Below, piece by piece: positions 9,343 to 17,549 of a stretch of DNA of 34,565 nt. The DNA is from CAYNSX01 sp964400165. GTDB taxonomy: Bacteria > Armatimonadota > Hebobacteria > CAYNSX01. A program made the translations under genes and the position numbers. The stretch lies in NCBI GenBank assembly GCA_964400165.1, contig CAYNSX010000028.1, positions 1-34,565 of the forward strand, read 5' to 3'. The notes beneath the pieces are model-generated. The model saw only the letters and a program-made list of their open reading frames with translations, ran no database searches and had not been told where the DNA came from. Positions within the stretch are counted from its first letter, which is position 1, and the number at the start of each line of letters is the position of its first letter.

Positions 9343-9690
9343 TCACTCGCCACCCTCGAGCCGGAGGCGGTCGCCGATGCGCGTCGCGGCGGCGGCGCCG
9401 GGCGCCAGTTCCACGACGGAGTGCGCCGTCCAAACAATCGGCGACATCCGGTAGGGCGCCAGGCGCGGGCAGGCGCGGACGACGCGGTGGTCGCGGTCGA
9501 GGAGCAAGACATCAATCGCCGCCCTCATAAACCAGGTGTGCACGCCGTTGCAGGGGGTCAGAACGAGACCTTCGCCTCGCTGCAGCGGCGGGCGCCCGAT
9601 CAGGCCGCGCAGGCGCGCCCAGGGCGTCGCGGCGCGCCAGGCGCGATCGGCGAGCAAGTCGCCGGTGCGGTCGTTGACAATCCGAATCAC
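9343..9690 (-). CDS. DUF192 family protein
   Basis: 115 residues that cover the whole DUF192 (PF02643) domain. Recognisable elements are WARLRGLIGR near the N-terminus, the central HTWFMRAAIDVLLLDRDHRV, and the closing VVELAPGAAAATRIGDRL. DUF192 proteins are small beta-rich proteins of unknown function and are often found beside Tad or type II secretion genes. No signal peptide is visible in this copy. It starts with GTG at 9690, which overlaps the tadC stop as GTGA, and it ends 6 bp before the first GT-C-like gene, so it is firmly inside the operon. Confidence 0.87.
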   Translation of the reverse strand: MIRIVNDRTGDLLADRAWRAATPWARLRGLIGRPPLQRGEGLVLTPCNGVHTWFMRAAIDVLLLDRDHRVVRACPRLAPYRMSPIVWTAHSVVELAPGAAAATRIGDRLRLEGGE

Positions 9691-10643
9691 TGCGCGGGGG
9701 TCTTCACGACATCCTGCAAGACGCGCAGGATGGTAATGCCCGCCGGACCGAGGATGACGATGAGCAGCGCCGGGAAGATGAGGAAGATGAGGGGAAAGAG
9801 CAGTTTCACCGGCATCTTGTGCGCGGCCTCTTCGGCGCGCTGGCGGCGGTTCAAGCGCAACTGGTCGGCCTGCGCCCGGAGGACATCGCCGATCGAGGCG
9901 CCCAACTGCTCCGCTTGATAGAGCGCGCTCACGAACGACCGCAGTTCCGGCAGACCGCAGCGGGCGGCCATTTCCCGCATCGCTTCGATGCGCACGGCGC
10001 CGGCGCGGATTTCGCGGAGGACCCGGCCGAATTCTTCGGAGAGCGGTCCCTTCATCTTGTCGATGACGAGCGACATGGCGCCGTCGAGCGCCAGGCCCGC
10101 TTCGACGCTGACGATGAGCAAGTCGAGCGTGTCCGGCAGCGCCCGGCGGATGCGCCAGCGGCGCGTCTCTACCATCCGGGTCAAGAACACCTTGGGAATG
10201 AAGTAGCCCAGTCCGAACATGATGAATGCGAACAGCACCTTCGGGCCGGTGGGGAGCTGCAACACACTGAATAGGGCGTACACGCCGAGGGCCAGCAGCA
10301 CGCCGATCACGACCTGCAACCCCACGAATTCGGTGGCGCCGAGGAAGCGCGGGCTGCCCGCGGCTTCCAGGCGGCCGGCCGTGTCATCGAGGATCTGCTG
10401 GGGCGTCAGGCGGAGGAGCAGCCGGGCGGACCGCCGCAGCGCCGGCGCCACGACACGCTCGGCGAACGGGCGGCGCAGGTCGCTCTCGTAATCGGACTCC
10501 GCGGTGTAATGGTCGAGCCGCTGGCGCACGACTGCCTGGCCGGGCACGCCGACCCAGGCCATCGCCAGGAGCATCAGCCCGCCGACCGCCATCGCGGCGA
10601 TCGCGGTGATGTAGATGATTTGCATGGTGTCCAGTCCGAACAT
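9687..10643 (-). CDS. tadC: TadC-like inner-membrane platform protein of the Tad pilus
   Basis: 318 residues, with a T2SSF (GspF/PilC-type) domain at ~165-295: LPDTLDLLIVSVEAGLALDGA, then LGASIGDVLRAQADQLR and MPVKLLFPLIFLIFPALLIVI. There are four predicted membrane helices (~10-30, ~110-128, ~133-150 and ~288-305). TadC with TadB forms the membrane platform that couples the TadA ATPase to pilus assembly. Start ATG 10643 has GGGGAG 7 bp upstream. It lies directly downstream of tadB (28-bp gap), in the usual order tadZ-tadA-tadB-tadC. Confidence 0.92.
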   Translation of the reverse strand: MFGLDTMQIIYITAIAAMAVGGLMLLAMAWVGVPGQAVVRQRLDHYTAESDYESDLRRPFAERVVAPALRRSARLLLRLTPQQILDDTAGRLEAAGSPRFLGATEFVGLQVVIGVLLALGVYALFSVLQLPTGPKVLFAFIMFGLGYFIPKVFLTRMVETRRWRIRRALPDTLDLLIVSVEAGLALDGAMSLVIDKMKGPLSEEFGRVLREIRAGAVRIEAMREMAARCGLPELRSFVSALYQAEQLGASIGDVLRAQADQLRLNRRQRAEEAAHKMPVKLLFPLIFLIFPALLIVILGPAGITILRVLQDVVKTPAQ

Positions 10644-10671
10644 TGGTGGTCTCCCCTCTTCCTGCGGCGCC

Positions 10672-11655
10672 CTAGATGTCCAGACTCACGATGCGGCGGA
10701 TCGCCAGGATGCCGGCGACCTGCATGCCCAACCCCGCGAAGATCATAAAGAGGCCGACGCGCTCGGTGAACAGCGGCTTGATGTAGGTGGGATTGATGGC
10801 GGTGATGAGGCCGAAGATGACAAACGGCAACGCGCCCACAATCCACCCCGACAAACGCCCCTGGGCGGTGAGGGTCTTGATTTCGCCGCGGATGCGGCGG
10901 CGTTCTCGGATGGTGCGCGAGACGATCTCGAGGATTTCTGTCAGATTGCCGCCGACTTCGAGGTGCACGAGGACAGCGGTGACGACGACTTCGAAGTCGT
11001 CGCTGTGCATCCGTTCGGCCAGACGCTGCAGCGAGTCGCCGACGGAGGCGCCCAGTTTCACTTCGCGCAGGACCGTGGCGAATTCTGTGGCAATCGGCTT
11101 GTCGGACTCTTCGACGATGACTTGCAAGGCGCGCAGGAAGGTGAAGCCGGCGCGCACCGAGGCCGCCGCCAGCGACAGCGCATCCGCCAGCTGGCTTTCA
11201 AACTTTACGCGGCGGCGGGTTTGCATGAGCAACACCACCATCTGCGGCAGGGCGAAGCCGAAAATCGCCAGCGCGCCCGCGATCAGGATGCTCGTGGCCG
11301 GCGTGATGCCGGCGAGGCCCCGCGTGCTGACGCCGATGAAAAAGAAGACGAGCATGCTCACCGCGATCAGCACCGCAAACTCCGACGGCCGCCAGGCGAG
11401 CCCGGCGCCGGCGAGCCGGTTGCGCAACGAATCATAGTGGCCGGTCGATTCCAGCATCCGGGTGACGAGCGGGAACGGCTCGACCGGCTTGGCCTTGCCG
11501 GCCTCATCGGACATCGGCGTGACATCGGCCAGCCGCTGCTCGAGATGGGACCGCTGCGCAGTCAGGATGCGGTGGACGATGACCGTCCCGATGCCGACGA
11601 CCAGGCCGGCGATGAGCGCCGTCAGGAACTGCCCTTGCGGAGTATCCATCATCAC
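10672..11655 (-). CDS. tadB: TadB-like inner-membrane platform protein of the Tad pilus
   Basis: 327 residues. T2SSF domain at ~175-300 (FESQLADALSLAAASVRAG, LGASVGDSLQRLAERM, VLVHLEVGGNLTEILEIVS). Membrane helices are at ~10-30, ~94-112, ~118-140, ~270-288 and ~300-320. It is the partner of TadC in the pilus assembly platform. Start choice: GTG 11655 overlaps the tadA stop (GTGA), but in-frame ATGs follow at 11652 and 11649, and a GGAAGGA element lies 8 bp before the GTG and 11 bp before the first ATG. Any of the three is possible, a difference of two residues. Confidence 0.92.
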   Translation of the reverse strand: MMMDTPQGQFLTALIAGLVVGIGTVIVHRILTAQRSHLEQRLADVTPMSDEAGKAKPVEPFPLVTRMLESTGHYDSLRNRLAGAGLAWRPSEFAVLIAVSMLVFFFIGVSTRGLAGITPATSILIAGALAIFGFALPQMVVLLMQTRRRVKFESQLADALSLAAASVRAGFTFLRALQVIVEESDKPIATEFATVLREVKLGASVGDSLQRLAERMHSDDFEVVVTAVLVHLEVGGNLTEILEIVSRTIRERRRIRGEIKTLTAQGRLSGWIVGALPFVIFGLITAINPTYIKPLFTERVGLFMIFAGLGMQVAGILAIRRIVSLDI

Positions 11656-12998
11656 ATGTTCCTTCCCGGGTCGAAGACATCGGCGGAGATGTTGATCCCG
11701 TGCACCTGGAAGCGCTCCATGAAGGTCGGGCGCAAGCCGGTGGCGCGGAAGCGGCCTTCGACGCGGCCTTCGGCGTCGAACCCCGTCTGCTGGAACTTGT
11801 AGATGTCCTGCAGGGTGACGACATTGCCTTCCATCCCCTGCACCTCGGTGATGTGCGTCAGTTTGCGGCTCCCGTCCACGAACCGCTGCTGGTGGACGAT
11901 CAAGTCGAGCGCCGAGGCGATCTGCTCGCGGATGGCGCGGGAGGGGAGTTCCGTCCCCGCCATCAGCACCATCGTCTCCACGCGGGAAATGGCGTCACGC
12001 GGCGAGTTGCAGTGCGCGGTGGTGAGACTGCCGTCGTGGCCGGTGTTCATTGCCTGCAACATGTCGAGCGCCTCTTGGCCGCGGACCTCACCGACGATGA
12101 TGCGGTCCGGGCGCATGCGCAGACTGTTGCGGAACAACTGCCGGATGGTGATCTCGCCCTTGCCTTCCAGGTTCGACGGGCGGGATTCCAGCGTGACCAC
12201 ATGCGGCTGGCGCAACTGCAGTTCGGCGGCGTCCTCGATCGTCACGACGCGCTCGCTCTCCGGGATGAAGTTGGAGAGCACGCCGAGCGTCGTCGTCTTC
12301 CCGGAACCAGTCCCGCCGGAGATGAGGATATTGAGGCGGGCTCGCACGCACGCCTGGATGAACTCGACGGTGGCCGGCGTCATCGTGCCGAAACTGACGA
12401 GGTCATCGGCGGTGAACGGAATCTTCGAGAACTTCCGGATGGTCAGAATGGGGGACTTGATGGCCAGCGGAGGGATGATGGCATTCACGCGGGACCCGTC
12501 CGGCAGACGGGCATCCACCATCGGGCTGCTCTCGTCGACCCGGCGGCCGAGCGGCGTCACGATCTTCTGGATGATGCGCATCACATGCGCGGCATCGCGG
12601 AAGGTGACATCGGTCAATTCCAGGCGCCCGTTGCGCTCGATGTAGACCTGCTCGGGGCGGTTGACCATCACCTCGGTAATGGAGGGGTCGTCGATGAGCG
12701 GCTGGATCGGCCCGAAACCGAGGACCTCGTCGAGGATTTCCCCGATCAGGCGCGTCCGGACGGCGGACGACAGCCCGCGGCCCTGCGCGTCGATGCGCTG
12801 GCCGATGGCGCCGGTCAGTTCCACGCGGACTTTGTCCTCGTTCTGTTCCAGCAGCCGCTCGAGGTCCACTTCATCGAGCAATTGCTCGTGGATGTTGAGT
12901 TTCAGTTCGACGAACTGCCGCCGGTCCGCGGGACTGGCGCTGCTCAAAGTCGTCTCGCGTCCAACGGGGTCGAGGGTGCCGGTGCGCCCGAGAGGCAT
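11652..12998 (-). CDS. tadA: TadA/CpaF-type ATPase of the Tad pilus
   Basis: 448 residues of the VirB11/TadA secretion-ATPase family. N-terminal domain ~20-210; Walker A GGTGSGKT at 228-235; Asp box TIEDAAELQL at 253-262; Walker B region RIIVGEVRG at 299-307; His box TGHDGSLTTAH at 319-329. All catalytic elements are present. The hexameric ATPase powers extension (and possibly retraction) of the Flp pilus from the cytoplasmic side. I start at ATG 12998, which shares one base with the tadZ stop (TGATG) and has an AAGGA ribosome-binding site 7 bp upstream, and not at the 15-residue-longer GTG start. Confidence 0.95.
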   Translation of the reverse strand: MPLGRTGTLDPVGRETTLSSASPADRRQFVELKLNIHEQLLDEVDLERLLEQNEDKVRVELTGAIGQRIDAQGRGLSSAVRTRLIGEILDEVLGFGPIQPLIDDPSITEVMVNRPEQVYIERNGRLELTDVTFRDAAHVMRIIQKIVTPLGRRVDESSPMVDARLPDGSRVNAIIPPLAIKSPILTIRKFSKIPFTADDLVSFGTMTPATVEFIQACVRARLNILISGGTGSGKTTTLGVLSNFIPESERVVTIEDAAELQLRQPHVVTLESRPSNLEGKGEITIRQLFRNSLRMRPDRIIVGEVRGQEALDMLQAMNTGHDGSLTTAHCNSPRDAISRVETMVLMAGTELPSRAIREQIASALDLIVHQQRFVDGSRKLTHITEVQGMEGNVVTLQDIYKFQQTGFDAEGRVEGRFRATGLRPTFMERFQVHGINISADVFDPGRNM

Positions 12999-14302
12999 CA
13001 GGCCATCCTTTCTTCCGCGACCGGCCGCCGGGCCCACGACCACATGCCGGGCTTGGCGGGCTTCCCGTCAGTCGGCGCCGTCTCGGCCTCTGTGGCCGTC
13101 CCCTTGCTCAACGCCTGCGCCAATTCTTCAAAGCGCTGGGCGATCGGGGTTTGCGAGGCATCGAGCACGAGCGGGATGCCGCGGTTGATGGAATTTTGGA
13201 CGAGGTCGGGTTCATCGGGAATGCGGGCAATGACCGGGCACGCCAGCCGGGCTTCGACTTCTTCGATCGGCAGCGGCCCCTGGCGGCGCACCCGGTTGAT
13301 CACCAGGTGCACCTTTTCCTTCGGCAAGCCGACGCGTTCGAGCGTGTCGAGCAGCCGCTTGGTCTCGTTGACCGTCGGCAGGTCGAGCGCGTTCGTGACG
13401 CACAGCAGGTCGTCGGACTGTTCGCCGAAGTAGAGCGTGGTGCGGTCGACGACCGGCGGGAGGTCCACCACGATGTAGTAGTACTTCTCCCGCAGACTGG
13501 TGAGGACTTGCTCCAGCATGTCCGTGGTGAGCGCGCCGAGGTCTTCCGGCTCGATGCTGGCGACCAGGACGCGCAGGGTGGAGTTGTGCTCCACCAGATA
13601 GTCCTCGATCATTTCGGGGGTGATCTCGCTCTGCCCGGCGAGGTCGACCAGCGCCCGCTTCGGGCGCAGGTTGAGCATCACCGGCACGGCGCCGAACTGC
13701 AACGCCAGGTCGAGCAGCACGACCCGGTTCGGGTACTGCTTGGCGAGCGCCACCCCGACATTGGTGGCGATGGTGGACTTCCCCACCCCGCCCTTCGCCG
13801 ACAAGATGGAGATCAAGGAGCGGGAGGCGGTCCCGAAGTCGCCGTACTGTTCGATGTACGAAGTGCGGCGGGTGCGGGTGAAGCGGCTCAACTGCTCGAC
13901 GAGCGACAGGACTTCCGACGCCGGCGCCGGCCGCTGCAAGGTGGCGCGGGCGCCGGCGCCGAGGGCGCGACGCCACGCGTCGGGACCGCCATCTTTCGTG
14001 ACGAGCAAGACCATCGTCTCCGGCGCCACCGATGAAATGGCCTCGGTCGCCTGGACGACATTCAGGCCGCGCATGCCCTCGGCGAGCACGGCCACATCGG
14101 GACGCAGCCGCAGACTCACCTGCACCGCCTGACGCCCGTCGCCGACCACCCCAATGACATCGAGGCCGGCTTGGGTCAGGGCGTCACGCAACGCGTCACG
14201 CGTGGCGCGGTCGGCATCGGCGATCAGGACTCGCGTCGGGCCTTCGGCCGTCACAGCGAGATCTCTCTTCTGCGATGCGCGGGCAGGCTTGTCCGTGGAC
14301 AT
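12998..14302 (-). CDS. tadZ: TadZ/CpaE-type localisation ATPase with degenerate receiver domain
   Basis: 434 residues. Residues ~22-120 fold like a response-regulator receiver (RVLIADADRATRDAL), but the phospho-acceptor position in RPDVAVLAEG is not Asp. A ParA/MinD-type ATPase follows, with the deviant Walker A KGGVGKST at 170-177 and a DLPPVVDRTT switch region. TadZ positions the pilus machinery at a cell pole or site in the systems studied. I start at ATG 14302, one base after the cpaB stop (TAACATG); the longer ATG at 14338 would overlap cpaB by 35 bp. The next gene, tadA, is coupled by TGATG. Confidence 0.9.
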   Translation of the reverse strand: MSTDKPARASQKRDLAVTAEGPTRVLIADADRATRDALRDALTQAGLDVIGVVGDGRQAVQVSLRLRPDVAVLAEGMRGLNVVQATEAISSVAPETMVLLVTKDGGPDAWRRALGAGARATLQRPAPASEVLSLVEQLSRFTRTRRTSYIEQYGDFGTASRSLISILSAKGGVGKSTIATNVGVALAKQYPNRVVLLDLALQFGAVPVMLNLRPKRALVDLAGQSEITPEMIEDYLVEHNSTLRVLVASIEPEDLGALTTDMLEQVLTSLREKYYYIVVDLPPVVDRTTLYFGEQSDDLLCVTNALDLPTVNETKRLLDTLERVGLPKEKVHLVINRVRRQGPLPIEEVEARLACPVIARIPDEPDLVQNSINRGIPLVLDASQTPIAQRFEELAQALSKGTATEAETAPTDGKPAKPGMWSWARRPVAEERMA

Positions 14303-14303
14303 G

Positions 14304-15350
14304 TTAGCGGTCGCTCCCCTGTCGGATGATGCGCTCACCGTGCGGGCCGACCAGCACCAGGTACCCCTGGCCGATTTCGCTCACCACTTCTTCACCGGTG
14401 AGGTGGTCGCCCACGCGGACGATCAGGACGCGGCCCTGGTACCGGACGCAGGCCACGCGGCCTTCGGCGCCGGCAATGTATCCCATCAGCGACACCGTCT
14501 CCGGCTGCCACGCGGCGGCAACGGCCGGTTGCGGTCGCGGCGCCGCGGGCGACTGCATCATCCCCGCGGTCGGGGCGGCCGGGCTCGCCGGGGCGGGCTG
14601 GGGCGTGCCGGGGCGCGCGCCGGACCCGACCATACGGCGGGTCGGCGCGGTCGCGACGAACCAGTGCTCGCCATGCGGGCGGAGCGCCAGTTTGTAGCCG
14701 CCGGTGTGTTCGGTCATGGCCAATTGCTCGGCCGCGTCCGGCGTCACCGCGACGGTGACATGCGGGACGACTTGCGGCGGGTCATCCGGCTTCAGACCGG
14801 GGACGGTCTGCGCACCGGTCGCCAGGACGGGCACATCTTGCAGCACCGTCTCGGTGATGACGGCGCCGTCCATCTCACGGGTGCCAATGACATCGACATA
14901 GTCACCCGGCTTGACGAACCCGCCGACGCCCGAAATGTCGTCGACGCGCAGGGTGATCGCGCGGTGGCCTTCCGGAATCGTGAAGACGAGTCCGGTCCCG
15001 TAGTTCGCGTTGACCACCATCGGCTTCGTGAGTCGGTCGCCGCTCTTGATCGGCACCGTTGTCACCAACCCGACGGCCTCGTCCAAGGACGACAGCGCGT
15101 CCGCCGGGCGGGCGCTGGTGTTGACTTGCTGCACTTCCAACATGGACAGGTCGAGCGTCTCGCGCAAGGGAATATCACGGGTGGCGACGAGAATCGAGCC
15201 GGTCGTGGCCTCGGTCGCTTGCGCGACGCCGCTCGTGACGAGCGGGGACTTGCCCTGCGACTTTGTCAGCGCCCAGAAGACGATGGCAAAGGTCAGGAGC
15301 CCGAGCCCCACGGCGATGAGGACGATACGCCTCCGCTGCTGTTGCACCAT
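14304..15350 (-). CDS. cpaB: CpaB/RcpC-like pilus assembly protein with extra C-terminal domain
   Basis: 348 residues. One N-terminal membrane anchor (~9-27), then an SAF domain from ~52 (ILVATRDIPLRETL) and the RcpC/CpaB core (GHRAITLRVDDISGVGGFVKPGDYVDVIGT), ending near 240. A Pro/Ala-rich linker (~248-285) leads to a ~60-residue beta-rich tail (VSLMGYIAGAEGRVACVRY ... LIVRVGDHLTGEEV ... YLVLVGPHGERIIRQ) that resembles the GspC/PilP periplasmic domain. CpaB is an envelope component of Tad pili. Start ATG 15350 is preceded by GGGAG 9 bp upstream. The tail assignment is by eye only. Confidence 0.88.
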   Translation of the reverse strand: MVQQQRRRIVLIAVGLGLLTFAIVFWALTKSQGKSPLVTSGVAQATEATTGSILVATRDIPLRETLDLSMLEVQQVNTSARPADALSSLDEAVGLVTTVPIKSGDRLTKPMVVNANYGTGLVFTIPEGHRAITLRVDDISGVGGFVKPGDYVDVIGTREMDGAVITETVLQDVPVLATGAQTVPGLKPDDPPQVVPHVTVAVTPDAAEQLAMTEHTGGYKLALRPHGEHWFVATAPTRRMVGSGARPGTPQPAPASPAAPTAGMMQSPAAPRPQPAVAAAWQPETVSLMGYIAGAEGRVACVRYQGRVLIVRVGDHLTGEEVVSEIGQGYLVLVGPHGERIIRQGSDR

Positions 15351-15380
15351 CTGTTCTCTCTCCCTTCTGCCTTTCCGAGG

Positions 15381-16637
15381 TCAGCGCACCATCTGGTGCG
15401 CCCACACCCCGTTGCACGGGCCGCCAACGCCCCCGGGTGTGGTGTAGTTGATGAAGTTGGCAGTAATCGACTTCGTGCTGGCGTTACCCAAACAGTTAAT
15501 CCAGAAGGCCCCGAACGCGTTGATCGTGAAGGTGGCGCCCGATCCGTTCCCGGACCGATAGGTCACAATCGGCACGATGACGATGCGCGGATTGCCCTGG
15601 TCCACGGTCGGCTCGGCGGGCGGCCCGTCGGGCGCGCCGCACGCGCCGCCTGACGGCTCATCCCCCGGGTAAAGCGTCGCGGCCCGTTGCATGCGCGCCC
15701 CGTACGCCCCCGGGTCTTGGCTCACTTGATTGCCGGTCGCCTGTTCGATGGAATGCTGAATTTGGCCCCAACTCCACCCCGTGTTGGCCCGCACGACGCC
15801 CGGCGTACCCACTTGGATGGGGCCGCTCGTGTAGACGCGCAGGGTGAAGGCGTTGGGCGTCCCAAATTGGAGCCAGTTTTGAAACACGCTGTCGTTGGTG
15901 TTGTAGGGTTCGAAGGTAGCGGGACTCAAGAATCCGTAGCTGCCCGACGGAATGGGACTGTTCCCATTGTTCAACGCCAGGTTGACCTGTTGGCCCGGCG
16001 TGAAGTCTCCGGTGATCCAGATCGGCACCAAGTGCGGGCCGCCGGGGATGGAGCCGGCGCAATCGCTGATGACGGTGGCGGCGCCGCCGATCGCGGTCGC
16101 GCCAAAACCGAGCAGCGCCATAAAGGTGGCGCGCGACGAGGTGTGCCCCCGCACCAGCAGCCCGCGTCCGAATTCCGGCGCGAAGGTGGGCGCGTTGTCG
16201 GGATCGACGGCGGTGCCATCGTCATAGCGCCATTCGATGGCTGCCGTCAGCGCGCTGTTGGTCGCCGGCGTGTCATTGAACTGGGCGAGGATGATGTCCG
16301 GGTTCGCGCCGAGAGCGGCGTCGCTGACGGTGACATGGAATTCCGAATCGCCGTTGGCGTTGTTCGTGGCCACCGCGGCCAGGACATCGGTCCGTACCGC
16401 GGCGGTGTCGGTCGACGCGCCCAACAACCGGTAGGCCGTCGACAAGACGGCGGCGTCGCAGACATTCACCGCGCGCTGCCGCGTCAGGTACAGCCGGCCG
16501 CCGTCGAGCGTCAGCCCGACGAGCCCGATGAGCGCCGGCAAGGCGAACGCCAGCCAGACGAGGCCCTTCCCCGAACGCGAACCCCAGAAGCGGCGGCGCC
16601 GCAGTACCGAGAATCGATGAGTGCGAAAACTGTTCAT
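15381..16637 (-). CDS. TadG-like protein with Tad (PF13400-type) N-terminal domain
   Basis: 418 residues. After a basic start (~MNSFRTHRFSVLRRRRFWGS) comes a hydrophobic segment GLVWLAFALPALIGLVGLTLD and then GGRLYLTRQRAVNVCDAAVLS, the standard N-terminus of putative Flp-pilus assembly TadE/G-type proteins. The rest is a low-charge exported domain with four scattered cysteines; I see no von Willebrand MIDAS motif. The role is presumably a minor, pseudopilin-like or surface component of the Tad system. Start ATG 16637 has a strong GGGGAGG 5 bp upstream; the ORF extends 12 codons further but without support. Between it and the upstream TadE-like gene are 127 non-coding bases with a possible -10 (TAGAAT, minus strand, 16682-16677) that I rate as weak. 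Confidence 0.82.
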   Translation of the reverse strand: MNSFRTHRFSVLRRRRFWGSRSGKGLVWLAFALPALIGLVGLTLDGGRLYLTRQRAVNVCDAAVLSTAYRLLGASTDTAAVRTDVLAAVATNNANGDSEFHVTVSDAALGANPDIILAQFNDTPATNSALTAAIEWRYDDGTAVDPDNAPTFAPEFGRGLLVRGHTSSRATFMALLGFGATAIGGAATVISDCAGSIPGGPHLVPIWITGDFTPGQQVNLALNNGNSPIPSGSYGFLSPATFEPYNTNDSVFQNWLQFGTPNAFTLRVYTSGPIQVGTPGVVRANTGWSWGQIQHSIEQATGNQVSQDPGAYGARMQRAATLYPGDEPSGGACGAPDGPPAEPTVDQGNPRIVIVPIVTYRSGNGSGATFTINAFGAFWINCLGNASTKSITANFINYTTPGGVGGPCNGVWAHQMVR

Positions 16638-16764
16638 CCGAGCCTCCCCTCGCTCCCAACCTGCGCCTTGCACACCATTCTACAGGGCAGGCAAGCGCAC
16701 GCCCAGCCGTTTGCGGGCTGCAGGTTCATGAATCGTTCAACGCGGCAGCGAAGTGGTCGGTTCA

Positions 16765-17247
16765 TCACTCTTTCCTCATGACCAGCGCCTGGCCGATGGG
16801 GAGCCGGTTCCCGCCCACCACCCCCGGCAAGAACGAGAAAAACGAGCCGGTGATGAACTGGTGATGGAAGATAATCCGGACCCGCACCAGCGCGCTCGAC
16901 GGAATCGTGTTGGGCACCGTCGGGTTGGTGATGGTGAGCAGCGTCTGGGCGGTGTAGGTGGCCCCGTTGTCGATGCTGTGTGAGATGAACACATTGAACG
17001 GGGTGCCCCGGTCGGAGAGCCCGAGCGACGAGTTACGCGCCCGGGTGAGGACGGTGTTCATGTCACTGCCCAGCGAGGCGCTGCGCACGGCCTCGCGGGT
17101 CGCCTGTCCGAGGGCCAAGTGGTCGGCAAAGGCGGCGCCGAACTCGGCAATGCCCAGCAAAAAGAGGACAAAGATTGGTAGAATCAACGCCAGCTCGACG
17201 AGCGTCTGTCCACGGCGCCGGCGAGTGTGGCAGGGGGCGACGCGCAG
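16765..17247 (-). CDS. TadE-like minor pilin/pilus assembly protein, start uncertain
   Basis: About 160 residues. The N-terminal motif RRRRGQTLVELALILPIFVLFLLGIAEFG is the TadE-like pattern: basic residues, a prepilin-peptidase-type G-Q-T-L-V-E site and one membrane helix, followed by a ~120-residue exported domain. It is probably a minor pseudopilin. No ATG, GTG or TTG occurs in frame between the end of the upstream flp gene (17277) and the conserved motif. The CTG at 17247 is the most plausible start, with an AGAGAGGGGGGG purine stretch 17 bp before it. The other two frames also lack a usual start there, so a single slip in the seven-base C-tract at 17264-17270 would not repair it. Confidence 0.75.
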   Translation of the reverse strand: MRVAPCHTRRRRGQTLVELALILPIFVLFLLGIAEFGAAFADHLALGQATREAVRSASLGSDMNTVLTRARNSSLGLSDRGTPFNVFISHSIDNGATYTAQTLLTITNPTVPNTIPSSALVRVRIIFHHQFITGSFFSFLPGVVGGNRLPIGQALVMRKE

Positions 17248-17276
17248 GGGTGACCCGGCGTCGCCCCCCCTCTCTG

Positions 17277-17474
17277 CTACGAGGTCGTGTTGGTGAGCGT
17301 GCCGCTGATGAAGTTGTAGACGTTGCCCACGCCGCCCGCCAAGAAGATCAGCGCGGCAATGAGCGCCACCGACATCAGCGCGACGATCAGGGCGTACTCC
17401 ACCAAAGTCTGCCCCTCGCCACGACGAACTGACGCGTGCAGGGTGCGCCACATGTTGCGTGTGTATGCCCACAT
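17277..17474 (-). CDS. flp: Flp-family type IVb pilin (Flp1)
   Basis: 65 residues. The prepilin cleavage motif is G|QTLVEY with the conserved Glu5-Tyr6 of Flp pilins, preceded by a basic leader and followed by a ~22-residue hydrophobic helix (ALIVALMSVALIAALIFLAGG). This is the mature pilus subunit, processed by the neighbouring prepilin peptidase and polymerised by TadABC. Start ATG 17474 has a GGAAGGGAG element ~10 bp upstream; the later ATG (17453) has none. It lies 75 bp downstream of the peptidase gene, the longest gap in this part of the operon, and that gap carries a 7-bp hairpin. Confidence 0.93.
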   Translation of the reverse strand: MWAYTRNMWRTLHASVRRGEGQTLVEYALIVALMSVALIAALIFLAGGVGNVYNFISGTLTNTTS

Positions 17475-17510
17475 GGAATGTAGACTCCCTTCCTGAGAGT
17501 GTGTGCGAGA

Positions 17511-17526
17511 ACACGGCCTGCCGTGT
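17511..17526. promoter_or_regulatory. Short perfect palindrome in the leader of flp1
   Basis: ACACGGC (17511-17517), a 2-base spacer and GCCGTGT (17520-17526) form perfect 7-bp arms. It sits between the prepilin-peptidase gene and flp1, 37 bp upstream of the flp1 start. It could be an operator or an mRNA hairpin that protects or partly terminates transcripts, so that pilin mRNA differs in amount from upstream genes. Function is inferred only. Confidence 0.35.
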
Positions 17527-17549
17527 CCCGTTGAGGATGACTGACATCG

